DNA of 64,000 nucleotides from the NCBI RefSeq assembly GCF_009882945.1, contig NZ_WTUY01000003.1:201303-265302 (forward strand). Direction: 5' to 3'. A program made the position numbers and the translations under genes. Shown in pieces: positions 35,119 to 44,987 of the stretch. This stretch comes from Alcanivorax sp. DP30. GTDB taxonomy: Bacteria > Pseudomonadota > Gammaproteobacteria > Pseudomonadales > Alcanivoracaceae. The notes under the pieces were generated by a model that did not search any database, was not told where the DNA came from, and saw only the letters and a list, made by a program, of their open reading frames with translations. The first letter of the stretch is position 1. Every line of letters begins with the position of its first letter.

Positions 35119-37590
35119 GTGAAGCACTGTGATGACGACAAGTACTGTCGCTATTTTACAGCCAGCCGTTTCCTCGTGGCCCTGGTGGCCACGGGGACGG
35201 TGTCGTTTCACGCGACAGCCCATGCAGAGTCGGCAACGCGACAGATCGCATCCAGCGATGTACAGATTGTCAGTCTGGACAATCAGTTATCGCAGTCCGA
35301 TGTTGCCCGGTTACGTGCCCAGGCCAGAGGTCAGGGCGGCAATGCCTACATTGCCTACCCGCAGCTTATTCTTAATGGTCGCCCCACCGCCCATATGCTG
35401 CCTGTCCAGGTTTACGGTGAAGAGCTGGCGATCGACACCCATGAGTTGGTTAGTCAGGGGGTCAGTTTCCCCGACAGCGTCAGCAAGGAACAGTGGCAGA
35501 CTCTCAGCCAATTGGACATTGCCGGCCGCTACGACAACAACGCCCAGCAGATCAACCTGATTGTTCCCGCGGAATGGCTGCCCCACCAAGCCATTAAGGC
35601 AGGTTTTGACCGGGATACGACCCCGGTACAACGCGGCCAGGGCATACTGATCAATTATGATGCCTACAGCACCTGGCTGGATAATGGTGACCAGGCCACT
35701 TCCGCCAGTCATGAACTACGTGCTTTTGACGACTGGGGCATTGCCAGTACCAGCGGTGTGGTTCGCTGGAATGACAATGCGCAAGAGGATGGCCGCTATA
35801 TCCGCCTGGACAGCTACTGGCGCTATACCGACCCGGAGCGCATGCAGACCTGGATGGCCGGGGACACCATCAGTGGCGCCCTTAACTGGTCACCCTCCAT
35901 CAGGATGGCGGGGCTGCAACTTTCAAGAAATTTTGCTTCTCGCCCTGACCTGATCACCTTCCCGCTGCCGCAAATCAGTGGTTCAGCCACCCTGCCATCG
36001 GCACTGGAAGTGTTCGTTAACGACTTGCGGCTCGCCGACCAATCGGTACAGCCCGGCCCATTTGTACTGGAAACTGCACCCAGAGTCACAGGGCTGGGTG
36101 AAGTTCAGGTGGTGACCACAGATACCCTTGGCAGACAAGTCACCCAGACGGTTCCCTTCTATGTCAGCCCCAAGTTGCTGCGTGAGGGCTACTGGGATTA
36201 TTCGGCCACTCTTGGTGCGCCAAGGCGATTCTACGGACAGCGCTCAAACAACTACGACAACTTCTCAGTGGCCACAGGTGTTGCCCGCTACGGATTCAGC
36301 GATACCCTGACTCTCGAAGGCACTCTGAACGCCAGTGAAACCCTGCTCAATACCGGTGCCGGCATCGTTATCAGCCCTGGCCTTGTGGGGGTCTCCAACC
36401 TTGCCATCGCCCATGGCAGCAATGAAGGCGACAAGGGAACACAATGGGTCGTCGGCCATGAATTCCGTACCCGGCGTTATGGTGTCAGCGCCCAATACAC
36501 CGAGCGCACCCGCGGCTATCGCGATCTGTCCAATTCCATCGATATCAGGCTACCCGTAAAAAGCAGCACTCAGGTCAATGGCAGTATCAGTTTTGGCAGG
36601 CAGGGCAACTTCAACATCAGCTATCTGGATACCCGCCTGTTTCAGGGAGAAAACAGTCAGTTCCTGGTGATTGGTCACAACCGCACCCTCTGGCAACAGC
36701 TATCTCTCACGTTCAGCGTCAACCAGAATTTGCAAGATTCCGATGACAGAACCTGGCTCGCCGGCTTTAACTACCGATTTGAAAAACCCAGTGACCGCCC
36801 CATCCAGGCGGGCGCACGCATCAACCACAACGAAAAAACTGATGACACCGAAACCCTGCTCACCATGCGGCAGCATGTCCGTGACTTCTGGGACCTTGGC
36901 TGGGATCTGGCCTATAGCCCGGATGCCGATGGCACTCGCCAGGCCCGCGGCCGCTGGTGGACGCCCTATGGTGACATCCAGGCTGGCATTTACGGCCAGG
37001 CTGGCGAAACCAACAGTTTCGCAAGTCTGAGTGGTTCAGTGGTATCGAACTATGAGGCCGTATATGCCGCCAACACCATGAATAACAGCTTTGCCATTAT
37101 TGATGCCGGGGGCTATGCCAACGTACCTGTGCGTCAGTCCAACCGTCTGATAGGCAAGACTAACCACAGGGGAACACTGCTGCTGCCTGATCTGATTCCC
37201 TTCACGGAAAACCAACTTTCCATCGACATTGATGACTTGCCAATCGATGCACAAAGTGGAGCCAGAACGCTGATACTCAAACCGTCTGAATTGACCGGCG
37301 TCACGGCCAGGTTTGAAATTTCCCAGCAGAACAGTGCTGTCATAGTGATTCATGACCCGCAAGGCAATGCCATTCCTGCCGGTGCGCGCGTCCTGATGCC
37401 CGACGCGGACGCCACCGTTGTCGGCTATGATGGTGAGGCATTCCTGCAGGGAATTGTTGAAGGGCAAAACGAGATTGGCATTATCAGTAACGGTAAACTT
37501 TGTACCGTGGTATTCGACTTCTCCGCAAACCCGGGTAGCCTGCCCCGACTGGGCCCTTACCAGTGTTTGCCACCGTCGGCGCAACGATAA
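35119..37590 (+). CDS. Outer-membrane usher of a Csu-type pilus
   Basis: An 823-residue fimbrial usher (CsuD/FimD superfamily). A signal peptide ends near AHAE (about residue 36), followed by the N-terminal chaperone-binding domain, the 24-stranded barrel region (for example GYWDYSATLGAPRRFYGQR, and VGHEFRTRRYGVSAQY), a plug segment, and C-terminal domains ending LPRLGPYQC. The frame opens at 35080 with TTG, but GTG at 35119, behind AGGAAAGGA, is the better start. It assembles and secretes the subunits encoded by its neighbours. Confidence 0.88.
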   Translation: MKHCDDDKYCRYFTASRFLVALVATGTVSFHATAHAESATRQIASSDVQIVSLDNQLSQSDVARLRAQARGQGGNAYIAYPQLILNGRPTAHMLPVQVYGEELAIDTHELVSQGVSFPDSVSKEQWQTLSQLDIAGRYDNNAQQINLIVPAEWLPHQAIKAGFDRDTTPVQRGQGILINYDAYSTWLDNGDQATSASHELRAFDDWGIASTSGVVRWNDNAQEDGRYIRLDSYWRYTDPERMQTWMAGDTISGALNWSPSIRMAGLQLSRNFASRPDLITFPLPQISGSATLPSALEVFVNDLRLADQSVQPGPFVLETAPRVTGLGEVQVVTTDTLGRQVTQTVPFYVSPKLLREGYWDYSATLGAPRRFYGQRSNNYDNFSVATGVARYGFSDTLTLEGTLNASETLLNTGAGIVISPGLVGVSNLAIAHGSNEGDKGTQWVVGHEFRTRRYGVSAQYTERTRGYRDLSNSIDIRLPVKSSTQVNGSISFGRQGNFNISYLDTRLFQGENSQFLVIGHNRTLWQQLSLTFSVNQNLQDSDDRTWLAGFNYRFEKPSDRPIQAGARINHNEKTDDTETLLTMRQHVRDFWDLGWDLAYSPDADGTRQARGRWWTPYGDIQAGIYGQAGETNSFASLSGSVVSNYEAVYAANTMNNSFAIIDAGGYANVPVRQSNRLIGKTNHRGTLLLPDLIPFTENQLSIDIDDLPIDAQSGARTLILKPSELTGVTARFEISQQNSAVIVIHDPQGNAIPAGARVLMPDADATVVGYDGEAFLQGIVEGQNEIGIISNGKLCTVVFDFSANPGSLPRLGPYQCLPPSAQR

Positions 37591-37604
37591 CAGGATTAGG
37601 CATC

Positions 37605-38312
37605 ATGAAGCATTTCGTCAGGGCACTATTGATTACTTCGCTCACGTTGCTGTCCCTCGTCGCCTGGTGCGGCCAGCTGACCGTGTCGCCACTGAGCATG
37701 ACAATGGCCCCCACCCAGAACAATGCAACCTACAAGCTCAAGAACGGTTCCTCCATTGAAGGGTTTTATCAAATCCAGCTTTTCGCCTGGGAACAGGGAG
37801 ACGATGGAGAAAGCCGCTTACTGCAACAGGACGACCTGATCATCACTCCTCCGGTGACACTCATTCCGGCCAATGGAGAGCAACTGGTCAGAGTGATCCA
37901 GAAAGACCCACAGCCCTCCGATATTGAGAAGAGCTATCGCCTGGTCATCAGCGAAGTCCCGGACACTGAATCCGATCAAGGTGCCAACCTCAAGGTTCTG
38001 CTGCGCATGTCCTTGCCGTTGTTTGTTGGCACACCGGAACTGAGCCACACACTTTCGGCTTTTTTCCAGGATGGAGCCCTGCGCATACGCAACACAGGAA
38101 CCGCTCACGCGCGACTATCGGATGCCTACTGGCAAGCCCGTAACCAGAACAGGAAGTTTGTTATCAAAGAGGGGCTTGTGGGCTATGTGTTGCCAGGCAG
38201 GGAATTACTCATCCCTATGAAGACGCCCCCTGCAGAGGGCTCCGTTGCGTTTTTTACGGCATCAATCAACGGCACCCCACTAACCCTGCTGGTAGAGGGT
38301 AGTCCGAGATGA
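37605..38312 (+). CDS. Periplasmic pilus chaperone (PapD-like, CsuC type)
   Basis: A 235-residue immunoglobulin-fold chaperone with a signal peptide (to about residue 24). Conserved features: the N-terminal strand LTVSPLSMTMAPTQNNATYKL, the central block TPPVTLIPANGEQLVRVIQ including the subunit-binding arginine, and YRLVISEVP. It donates a strand to fimbrial subunits and delivers them to the usher. It starts 14 bases after the usher stop and overlaps the next gene by four bases (ATGA). Confidence 0.88.
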   Translation: MKHFVRALLITSLTLLSLVAWCGQLTVSPLSMTMAPTQNNATYKLKNGSSIEGFYQIQLFAWEQGDDGESRLLQQDDLIITPPVTLIPANGEQLVRVIQKDPQPSDIEKSYRLVISEVPDTESDQGANLKVLLRMSLPLFVGTPELSHTLSAFFQDGALRIRNTGTAHARLSDAYWQARNQNRKFVIKEGLVGYVLPGRELLIPMKTPPAEGSVAFFTASINGTPLTLLVEGSPR

Positions 38313-39250
38313 AACGCTTACTCTTCCTCTTTATCCTTGTTGTATCACCGCTAACGCAGGTGAAAGCGCTGCAATGCAGCATTGATAATTCGCCAATTCT
38401 GGACTTTGGAAGTAAAGACCCTTTTGTGGGGGGCAATGTTACCGCCAATACGTCCATCCAGTGGTCTTGCTCAAGGGGTGTGTTCGAGGGAGGGTTCTTT
38501 GGATTCAATTTCACTATGTGCATCAATGTGGCAGCGGACGGCAACGGGGGGGTGTTCCCTCGCAACATGACGCCAACCAACCCCGGTCCTTCCATTCCCT
38601 TTAATGTTCACCCTTCTCCAGCGGGTAGCACCGTGATACAGCCAACCTTGAACGCGATCGCTGTACCCGTTAGCTTCGGTTTCCTTGAGACTCAAGATAG
38701 TGGCACGGCGACAGCCTTTGGCATTGCCCCCGGCCCCATGCCCAGCACGGTGCTGGCCGAAGTCCATAATGCCAGCATGGTTAACTCACAGATCAGAGGC
38801 GTCAACGTCGGCCAATCCTGCAACACCGCCAGCACACTGCTTGGCAGCTACACACTGGATGCCACCATAGAAATCCCTGATCAATGCCGTATTACCGCCA
38901 ATGACCTGGATTTCGGCACCCAAAGCGCCCCCCTGGCGCAAACTGACAGTGAAACCTTTATTGATGTGCGCTGCACCAATGCCAGCCCGTTCACGGTTGG
39001 ATTGAGCAACGGGCAGAACCCCTCTGGCGGCTCAAGGAGAATGAGTGACGGCAGTAATTTCGTCAGCTACGGTCTGTTTCAGGACGCAGCAAGAAGCCAG
39101 GAATGGGATAGCACATCCAACCGGCAAGCCGGCAGCGGTCTAGGCACAGGCAGCAGTATCATGATGACTGTGTTCGGTCGCATCCCCGCTGACCCTACCG
39201 CAGTTCAGGGCTCTTACTCAGATACGGTGACCGTGGATATTGTTTTTTAA
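38309..39250 (+). CDS. Two-domain spore coat U protein, CsuE-like tip adhesin
   Basis: A 313-residue exported protein (signal peptide to about residue 20) with two SCPU domains in tandem: the first from about LQCSIDN, the second from DQCRITANDLDFGTQ, ending FGRIPADP...DTVTVDIVF. This two-domain build and its place as last gene of the operon match the Csu tip adhesin CsuE. Compared with the six-gene csu operon of Acinetobacter (csuA/B, A, B, C, D, E) there are only four genes, and the usher comes before the chaperone. Confidence 0.82.
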   Translation: MKRLLFLFILVVSPLTQVKALQCSIDNSPILDFGSKDPFVGGNVTANTSIQWSCSRGVFEGGFFGFNFTMCINVAADGNGGVFPRNMTPTNPGPSIPFNVHPSPAGSTVIQPTLNAIAVPVSFGFLETQDSGTATAFGIAPGPMPSTVLAEVHNASMVNSQIRGVNVGQSCNTASTLLGSYTLDATIEIPDQCRITANDLDFGTQSAPLAQTDSETFIDVRCTNASPFTVGLSNGQNPSGGSRRMSDGSNFVSYGLFQDAARSQEWDSTSNRQAGSGLGTGSSIMMTVFGRIPADPTAVQGSYSDTVTVDIVF

Positions 39251-39458
39251 CCCTTAGCACCAAGGTCCCCTCGCCTCCTGCGCCTGCGGCAAGCATGGCG
39301 CATGAAACCCTGGATGCTTATGTCGGCTCCGGCGATTTTTTGACATTCCCATTACGTACAAGCCATTTACACAAACTCGCGATTTGCCCACATTTTTCCT
39401 CCTTCCATCCTCCTAGTATCAAGCCGGAAACTTCACTTATTCACCGCAAGATACGGCT

Positions 39459-40262
39459 ATGAACAATCTGGGACTTTTAGGCACCCTGTTATCCTCCCTG
39501 ATTCATCCTTCTGATGGAGAGGTGCCGCAACCCACAACGGACTGGTATCAACCCTCCATCGATACCCGCTGGCAGATCCAGCTGCAGGGCAGCCTCAACA
39601 CCGGTTACCCGACGGAACTCTATGTGCTGGATCTGTTTGACACACCGGAGAGTGTGATCCATGACATTCAGGCCAGTGGCCGCCGGGTTATCTGCTACTT
39701 CTCCGCAGGCACCTATGAAAACTGGCGGGAAGACAGGACCCGTTTTCGGGCCGCAGAAAAGGGTCGCGCCCTGGGAGACTGGCCCGGGGAGCGCTGGCTG
39801 GATATTCGCTCACAGAACGTGCGCCATATCATGACAGACCGGATAGAACTGGCGGCCCGGAAAGGCTGCGATGGCGTAGACCCGGACAACGTGGACGGCT
39901 ACACCAACAACACCGGCTTTACTCTGACCTACAAGAATCAACTGGATTACAACCGGTTCCTGGCAGATCAGGCCCATGGCAAGGGCTTGGCAATTTCCCT
40001 GAAAAACGATCTGGAACAGGTAGAAGACCTGGTCTCTCACATGGATTTCGCCATCAATGAATCCTGCCACCAATGGCAGGAGTGCCACCTGCTTCAGCCA
40101 TTCATTGATGCAGGCAAACCGGTTTTCCACATCGACTATCTCCACGCCAACGATCCCGTCGCTCGTACCCGGTTATGCCAAACCATGAACCAACAGTCGT
40201 TTCGCTCTCTGACGCTTCCGCGCGCACTGGATGACAGCTACCGGTTCAGTTGCGATCCTTAG
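39459..40262 (+). CDS. GH114-like protein (TM1410-type TIM barrel)
   Basis: A 267-residue protein of the GH114 family (formerly DUF297), which includes endo-alpha-1,4-polygalactosaminidase. The motifs fit: WQIQLQG near the start, RRVICYFSAGTYENWR, RWLDIRS and GCDGVDPDNVDGY (probable catalytic aspartates), and FAINESCHQWQEC. Polygalactosamine-type exopolysaccharide cleavage is possible, which would suit a neighbour of adhesive pili, but this is inference. No clear signal peptide is seen with this start, and the ribosome site is poor. A perfect TTGACA lies at about 39340. Confidence 0.75.
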   Translation: MNNLGLLGTLLSSLIHPSDGEVPQPTTDWYQPSIDTRWQIQLQGSLNTGYPTELYVLDLFDTPESVIHDIQASGRRVICYFSAGTYENWREDRTRFRAAEKGRALGDWPGERWLDIRSQNVRHIMTDRIELAARKGCDGVDPDNVDGYTNNTGFTLTYKNQLDYNRFLADQAHGKGLAISLKNDLEQVEDLVSHMDFAINESCHQWQECHLLQPFIDAGKPVFHIDYLHANDPVARTRLCQTMNQQSFRSLTLPRALDDSYRFSCDP

Positions 40263-40372
40263 TAAACAACATGCCTGGCCCGCTCTCCCGGGCCATAGCC
40301 CTCCCGCAATTGCGGCCCCAATAACTTTGAACTGATACACTGGGCAGTACCAACACAGGGACTGCCCGCTCC

Positions 40373-42325
40373 ATGCATGAAGCATTAACACTGATCGTTG
40401 TCTTGCTCGGCTCCGCCGTAGCGGCCGTGGTACTTTTCCGCCGCCTCGGCATGCCCCCGATATTGGCCTATCTGCTCTGCGGGCTGGCGGCCGGTCCATT
40501 CGGTTTCGGGTGGATCACGGACCTGGAAGGCATCCAGCATCTGGCTGAGTTCGGGATTGTGTTCCTGCTTTTTACCCTCGGTCTGGAATTTTCCATTCCC
40601 CGCCTGCTGACCCTGCGCCGGGTTGTGTTTGGCGCCGGCCCGCTGCAAGTAATTCTTACTGGCCTGGCGGTGTTTGCCGTCATGCGTCTGCTCGGGTTCT
40701 CCTCACTCACCGCTGGCATTACTGGCTGCGCCCTGTCGCTGTCGTCCACCGCCATTGTCATTCGCGAACTGATCGGCCGCGGCGCAGTGAACACAGGCTA
40801 CGGTCGTTCTGCCACCGGCATCCTCCTGTTTCAGGATCTGGCCGCGGTGCTGATGCTCGTACTGCTTCCCCTGTTCAGTCAGGAAGGCAACGACAACCTG
40901 CTGGGCATGACTGCATTGACCCTGGGAAAATCCCTGTTGCTGTTTGTCGGTATCTTTATAGCCGGCAAATGGATACTGCCAAGACTGCTGGAAGAGACAG
41001 GACGCACCCGCTCTGACGAAGTCTTTGTGATGACGGCCCTGCTGCTGGCGCTGGTGGCTGCGTGGGTCACTCACTGGCTGGGACTGTCCATGGCTCTGGG
41101 GGCGTTCCTGGCGGGTATGATGCTTGGCGAAAGTCACTTCCGCCATCAGATCGAGGCGGATCTGAGACCCTTCCGCGATTTGCTGCTGGGCCTGTTTTTC
41201 ATCAGTGTCGGCATGTTGGTAGACCCAAACCTGTTTGCCAGTCAATGGCACTGGATCTTCCTCGCAGCGGTTTCCATCATGCTGTTCAAAGGCCTGCTGA
41301 TCATGATGCTGCTGAAACTGCTCGGCGATCGTACCGAAGTCGGCCTGCGCAGCGGCATCATTCTGTCGCAATGTGGCGAGTTCGGCTTCGTGCTGGTGGC
41401 TCTGGCCGTCTCCCACAATGTAATGACCCCGGGCAAAGCCGGTTTGCTGGTCTCCATTACCGTTCTCACCATGTCCGTGACACCTGCCCTGATCCAGAAC
41501 AGTGGTCGGCTAACCCGACGCCTGTTGCGCCCCTGGCTCTCCGTCCCGGACGATGCCCCGCTCTCAAAAGACATTCAGGGCCATGTCATTCTGTGCGGGT
41601 ATGGGCGTGTAGGGCAAAACCTGATGCGGTATCTGGGCAACTTCCATCATCAGGCTATCGCTGTGGATCTGGACCTGGTCAGACTTCAGGAAGCCAGCGC
41701 GGCAGGGGAAAAAATTCTCTACGGGGATGCCAGCCGAAAGGACATTCTCGAGCGGGCCGGTATTGAGCGGGCCCGACTGCTTGTCGTGACCTTTGATAAT
41801 GCCCGGCTGGCCGAGCGGATTATCCATACCGTGCGCGACATCAATCCGGATATCCGTGTGCTGGTGCGCACTCGCGACGAAACCCATCTGGAAGGCCTCA
41901 TCGAAGCGGGTGCAGCCGAGGTGGTTCCGGAAGTCCTGGAAGCCTCCCTGATGCTGGTGGCCCATGCACTAATGATGCTCGATGTGCCCTTCGAACGCGT
42001 GCTCGCCACCCTGCGCAAGACCCGTCGCGAGCGCTATCGCATGCTGCGGGGTTACTACCACGGCGACAGCTTCCCCACTTCTGACAGCGCAGGCAACCCT
42101 TACCGGCTTCTCCATGCCGTCACCCTGAGCGGGCAAGCAAGAGCCATCGGCTTGAGCATTGAGGAGTGCAGCCTTAAAGATGTGGAAATTCGTGAGATAA
42201 AACGCGGTGGCCAGGGAGAGGAAAATCCAGCATCGGACACCCGCCTTCAGGCCGACGACACCCTGATTCTCTACGGCCCGCTGGAAGCCGTGGAGGCTGC
42301 AGAGACAAAATTGCTGGGCGGATAA
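40373..42325 (+). CDS. CPA2 monovalent cation:proton antiporter (KefB/YbaL-like)
   Basis: A 650-residue membrane protein: about twelve helices (residues 1-380) of the Na+/H+ exchanger fold, then a TrkA-N/KTN Rossmann domain (HVILCGYGRVGQNLMRYL, near residue 402) and a TrkA-C domain near the end (residues 565-645; QADDTLILYGPLEAV). Such proteins move K+ or Na+ in exchange for protons and are gated by nucleotide at the KTN domain. No KefF/KefG-like ancillary protein gene is adjacent. Single-gene unit. Confidence 0.9.
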   Translation: MHEALTLIVVLLGSAVAAVVLFRRLGMPPILAYLLCGLAAGPFGFGWITDLEGIQHLAEFGIVFLLFTLGLEFSIPRLLTLRRVVFGAGPLQVILTGLAVFAVMRLLGFSSLTAGITGCALSLSSTAIVIRELIGRGAVNTGYGRSATGILLFQDLAAVLMLVLLPLFSQEGNDNLLGMTALTLGKSLLLFVGIFIAGKWILPRLLEETGRTRSDEVFVMTALLLALVAAWVTHWLGLSMALGAFLAGMMLGESHFRHQIEADLRPFRDLLLGLFFISVGMLVDPNLFASQWHWIFLAAVSIMLFKGLLIMMLLKLLGDRTEVGLRSGIILSQCGEFGFVLVALAVSHNVMTPGKAGLLVSITVLTMSVTPALIQNSGRLTRRLLRPWLSVPDDAPLSKDIQGHVILCGYGRVGQNLMRYLGNFHHQAIAVDLDLVRLQEASAAGEKILYGDASRKDILERAGIERARLLVVTFDNARLAERIIHTVRDINPDIRVLVRTRDETHLEGLIEAGAAEVVPEVLEASLMLVAHALMMLDVPFERVLATLRKTRRERYRMLRGYYHGDSFPTSDSAGNPYRLLHAVTLSGQARAIGLSIEECSLKDVEIREIKRGGQGEENPASDTRLQADDTLILYGPLEAVEAAETKLLGG

Positions 42326-42554
42326 CCCCCCTCTGCAAGAGCGCCTCTTGAGGCGCGAAGCTTGTGTAGCGAGCAAACATGGGCACCCCAAACGCCAGGG
42401 GGATATTTCGTTACTCGAAAGCCAAAATTGCACCCGAACCCTTCAATAACCACACTAATCGCTTCCAGGCATAACCGAAAGCGGGGTCCTGGGGATGCGA
42501 TGCAACGGTGGGACTATTCGCCTTTCTCCATCCAACAGCCCTGGCTTGTAGCAA

Positions 42555-42592
42555 TAAAAAACCGCCGGACGCAAAACGACCGACGGTTTTTA
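42555..42592 (-). terminator. Terminator after the phosphate-binding-like gene
   Basis: Stem AAAAACCGCCGG / CCGACGGTTTTT with one mismatch, and an A run before, T run after; it closes the minus-strand operon. The rest of the 280-base gap from 42326 has a small palindrome (GCGCCTC / GAGGCGC at 42341-42356) and no gene. Confidence 0.75.
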
Positions 42593-42605
42593 CCTCAGAA
42601 AAGCA

Positions 42606-43025
42606 TCAAGGTATTCGGTAAAGCACCTTCAGACCACTGGTCACCTGATCTTCTGGCAGATAACCGATCAATTCAGGGTTGCTTTCCAGCATGACCTGCA
42701 TGGCCCGGTTTCCGGATACCATTCGCGGCGGCGCACCGCGACCGGTGAAGATCATCCGCGCCCAGTAACTCTTCATCTGCGCAGGGGTCTTGCCCACCGC
42801 TCCCTGATAAAACGCCTTGCGAGTCCGATCCTCTTCAGGAAGGTCCAGCGCTTTTACGCCAATACCTGCAATTCGCCCTGAACCTTCGAGATACAGCTGG
42901 CGCAACTGACTTTCGCTCAGACTACTGATCGGAGAGTCTTTGCCCACAACCACAACTACCTCAGCCATCACCTGCAAAGGCAGGAGAAAAATCAGGACGG
43001 CCACCCACTGTTTGAATAATTTCAT
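42606..43025 (-). CDS. Small exported phosphate-binding-like protein
   Basis: A 139-residue protein with a signal peptide (to about QVMA) and a fold segment like the first half of PstS-type periplasmic binding proteins (VVVGKDSPISSLSESQLRQLYLEG, and SYWARMIFTGRGAPPR). Short proteins of this kind are often annotated as phosphate ABC transporter substrate-binding, but no ABC genes are here. It follows the porin gene by 12 bases on the same strand, so the pair is one operon. Two ATGs in a row exist; the second (43025) is better spaced from AGGAGG. Confidence 0.75.
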   Translation of the reverse strand: MKLFKQWVAVLIFLLPLQVMAEVVVVVGKDSPISSLSESQLRQLYLEGSGRIAGIGVKALDLPEEDRTRKAFYQGAVGKTPAQMKSYWARMIFTGRGAPPRMVSGNRAMQVMLESNPELIGYLPEDQVTSGLKVLYRIP

Positions 43026-43037
43026 CATGGCCTCCTG

Positions 43038-44312
43038 TTAAAAAACGGCATCGACAGCAATGCGATACACGGTTGGGTTATCCTGCTCAATCTCACCCGC
43101 CATGGTGCTGGACGAGAACATGCCGTTCACGTTGCTGTCGGTCCGATTGAATTTCTCGCTACTCATGTCATAGAACTGCTGGGCTTCGAACTTGATATCC
43201 AGCCCGCGAGCCAGCTCGTGACGAACCCCCAAGGTCCAGCTTTTGGCGCGCACCATATTGGCCTGCGCCAGAGCATCATTGAACAGGTTTGTATCGTTAA
43301 GCACACCGGAAATGTCACTGGAATTAGTGGCAGCCCAGGTCACGTGTGGCGTCCACTTGCCAATGCGGTAACCGGTACTCACATAACCGCCCCAACGATA
43401 GGGGAACCAGGCATGGGGATCCAGCTCGGTCCGTTCAGCCATCAGAAAGAACGTTCCGTTGTCGTACTGCAGTCCAACGCTGTTACCCATGATATTCGCA
43501 TCATCAATGGATGCCGCAGCAAGCCCCAGGGCGGAAAGATCCGCCGACAATTTGGCGTGGCTGTAACTCAACCAGGTGGACAGATCACCCCAGCGGGAAC
43601 GCAGATTGATACCGGAATAATCTCTCCCCTGATAGACCACGGTTGCACCCAGCGTTTCAGCAGGCACATCCAGGCTGCCATAAAAGGCGCTCAGTTCGTG
43701 AGTCAATGTACCGGTATTGAAGCGCCAGGTAAGGTCCATGCCATCCATGGTGTCGAACGGAACAATCCCATACACCTCGCTGGGCAGTGCAGCCCAGTGG
43801 TAGGCATAGCCCACATTCACATATTGGGAATGCATGGAGTTGGGCAGCATCAGCCGCCCCCCTCTCCAGTTGATGCCGTCAACCAGCTCGTAGTCGATAT
43901 AGGCCCACTGAACCTCAGCATCGTAGTTATCACGACCACGAGCCAGGAGTTGAACCACCGCACTGGCTTTGTCGTTGATCTCGGCGTTGAACTGAATGCC
44001 GGCGCGGGACAGTTCACGGTGCGACACCTCATCGGTGACACGGTCCTGGTAATTAAACGGCTGTCCTGCTGCCATATTGAAGCCATTGGCATTGGCCTGA
44101 TTCTGATGCACATCGTGACGCGTCAGGCCATAGGTGATGAAGCCCTTGATCGACACCTTGTCTGTCCAGTCAGTGGCGGAGGCACTGCTTCCCCCCTGTT
44201 CCAGCCTGGAAAGCCTCTGTTCCAGTTCTTCCATCGACACCGCATCTTCAGCATGCAAAATGCCCGATGCTGACAGGGCGATTCCCCAAAGCAACGTGTG
44301 ACTTAATCGCAT
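43038..44312 (-). CDS. Outer-membrane porin-like beta-barrel protein
   Basis: A 424-residue protein with a signal peptide (cleaved after ILHA), a short coiled coil (VSMEELEQRLSRLEQ), then a beta-rich barrel with terminal phenylalanine (AVDAVF). It resembles porins found beside the small PstS-like protein in marine gammaproteobacteria, possibly for phosphate or other anions, but no binding motif proves this. ATG follows GAGGGA. It is transcribed together with the small binding protein. Confidence 0.78.
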   Translation of the reverse strand: MRLSHTLLWGIALSASGILHAEDAVSMEELEQRLSRLEQGGSSASATDWTDKVSIKGFITYGLTRHDVHQNQANANGFNMAAGQPFNYQDRVTDEVSHRELSRAGIQFNAEINDKASAVVQLLARGRDNYDAEVQWAYIDYELVDGINWRGGRLMLPNSMHSQYVNVGYAYHWAALPSEVYGIVPFDTMDGMDLTWRFNTGTLTHELSAFYGSLDVPAETLGATVVYQGRDYSGINLRSRWGDLSTWLSYSHAKLSADLSALGLAAASIDDANIMGNSVGLQYDNGTFFLMAERTELDPHAWFPYRWGGYVSTGYRIGKWTPHVTWAATNSSDISGVLNDTNLFNDALAQANMVRAKSWTLGVRHELARGLDIKFEAQQFYDMSSEKFNRTDSNVNGMFSSSTMAGEIEQDNPTVYRIAVDAVF

Positions 44313-44954
44313 TGTTCCCTCAATTTTAACGGTTATTTTTTCTAGTTATTTGATTGTATCTGTCGTCAGGACCAGCTTGATGTTCACCCGCAGCCATTTG
44401 GAGGACATGATACAAGCCATAAAGACAATCAGATCTGTTCCCCGAACAAACGTCTGCACCTCCTCACTGACACCCTCCAGAGCCAGCTCCGACTTACCCG
44501 GCTTCCGTCCCATTTCACCGGTAATCGTCCGGGTATCGCAGAACACATCGCCAACATGGGTCCTGGAGGCATTTTCATCGGTAATCAGCTGGCACCACGA
44601 CAAGCCGGTGTAGCCAGCATGGCACGGATTTTCGCGGAAAATGGCGATAACGCAAAGTGATGAAGGATGCGTTCGGGCACAGGCACTCTATACATCATGT
44701 ATTCAGCAAGACTGCGGTTGGCCATCCCGGTCGTCAATGTCCGGATGTCTGCAAATCTGACCTTTTAATACCGGAACGGCCCGCAGAAAATGGCGCCCCA
44801 GAAACAGTCAGTTGTTCACAGTTCAACACAAGGTAGTGCACCTACAGCCCGGCAGGGCATATGAAATCGCACACACCGACACTCCTTAACACTTACCCAA
44901 AAGTGTACATGTGTACATTTTTATATTGCGCGCAATCCTTAGTCGGGCTATTTT
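44313..44954. other. Gene-poor region upstream of the porin and kinase genes
   Basis: 640 bases without a credible gene. Short open frames exist on both strands at 44346-44613 but start only with TTG and have no ribosome site. The last 60 bases hold the regulatory sites of the UbiB-like gene. Confidence 0.5.
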
Positions 44955-44962
44955 GTGTACAC
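44903..44962 (+). promoter_or_regulatory. Promoter with GTGTACA operators for the UbiB-like gene
   Basis: A sigma-70-like promoter: TTGCGC (44926-44931), 17-base spacer, TATTTT (44949-44954). GTGTACAT is present twice in direct order at 44903-44918 upstream of the -35, and the palindrome GTGTACAC (44955-44962) immediately follows the -10, covering the expected start of transcription. A repressor, for example of the TetR type, binding GTGTACA is likely; its gene is not in the window. Confidence 0.55.
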
Positions 44963-44987
44963 CCATTCACTCACAGGATTGGTGTAT

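Noticed and set aside
44346..44613. Opposed open frames of 85 and 87 codons upstream of the porin gene
   Set aside because: Both begin only with TTG, lack ribosome sites, and overlap each other completely.
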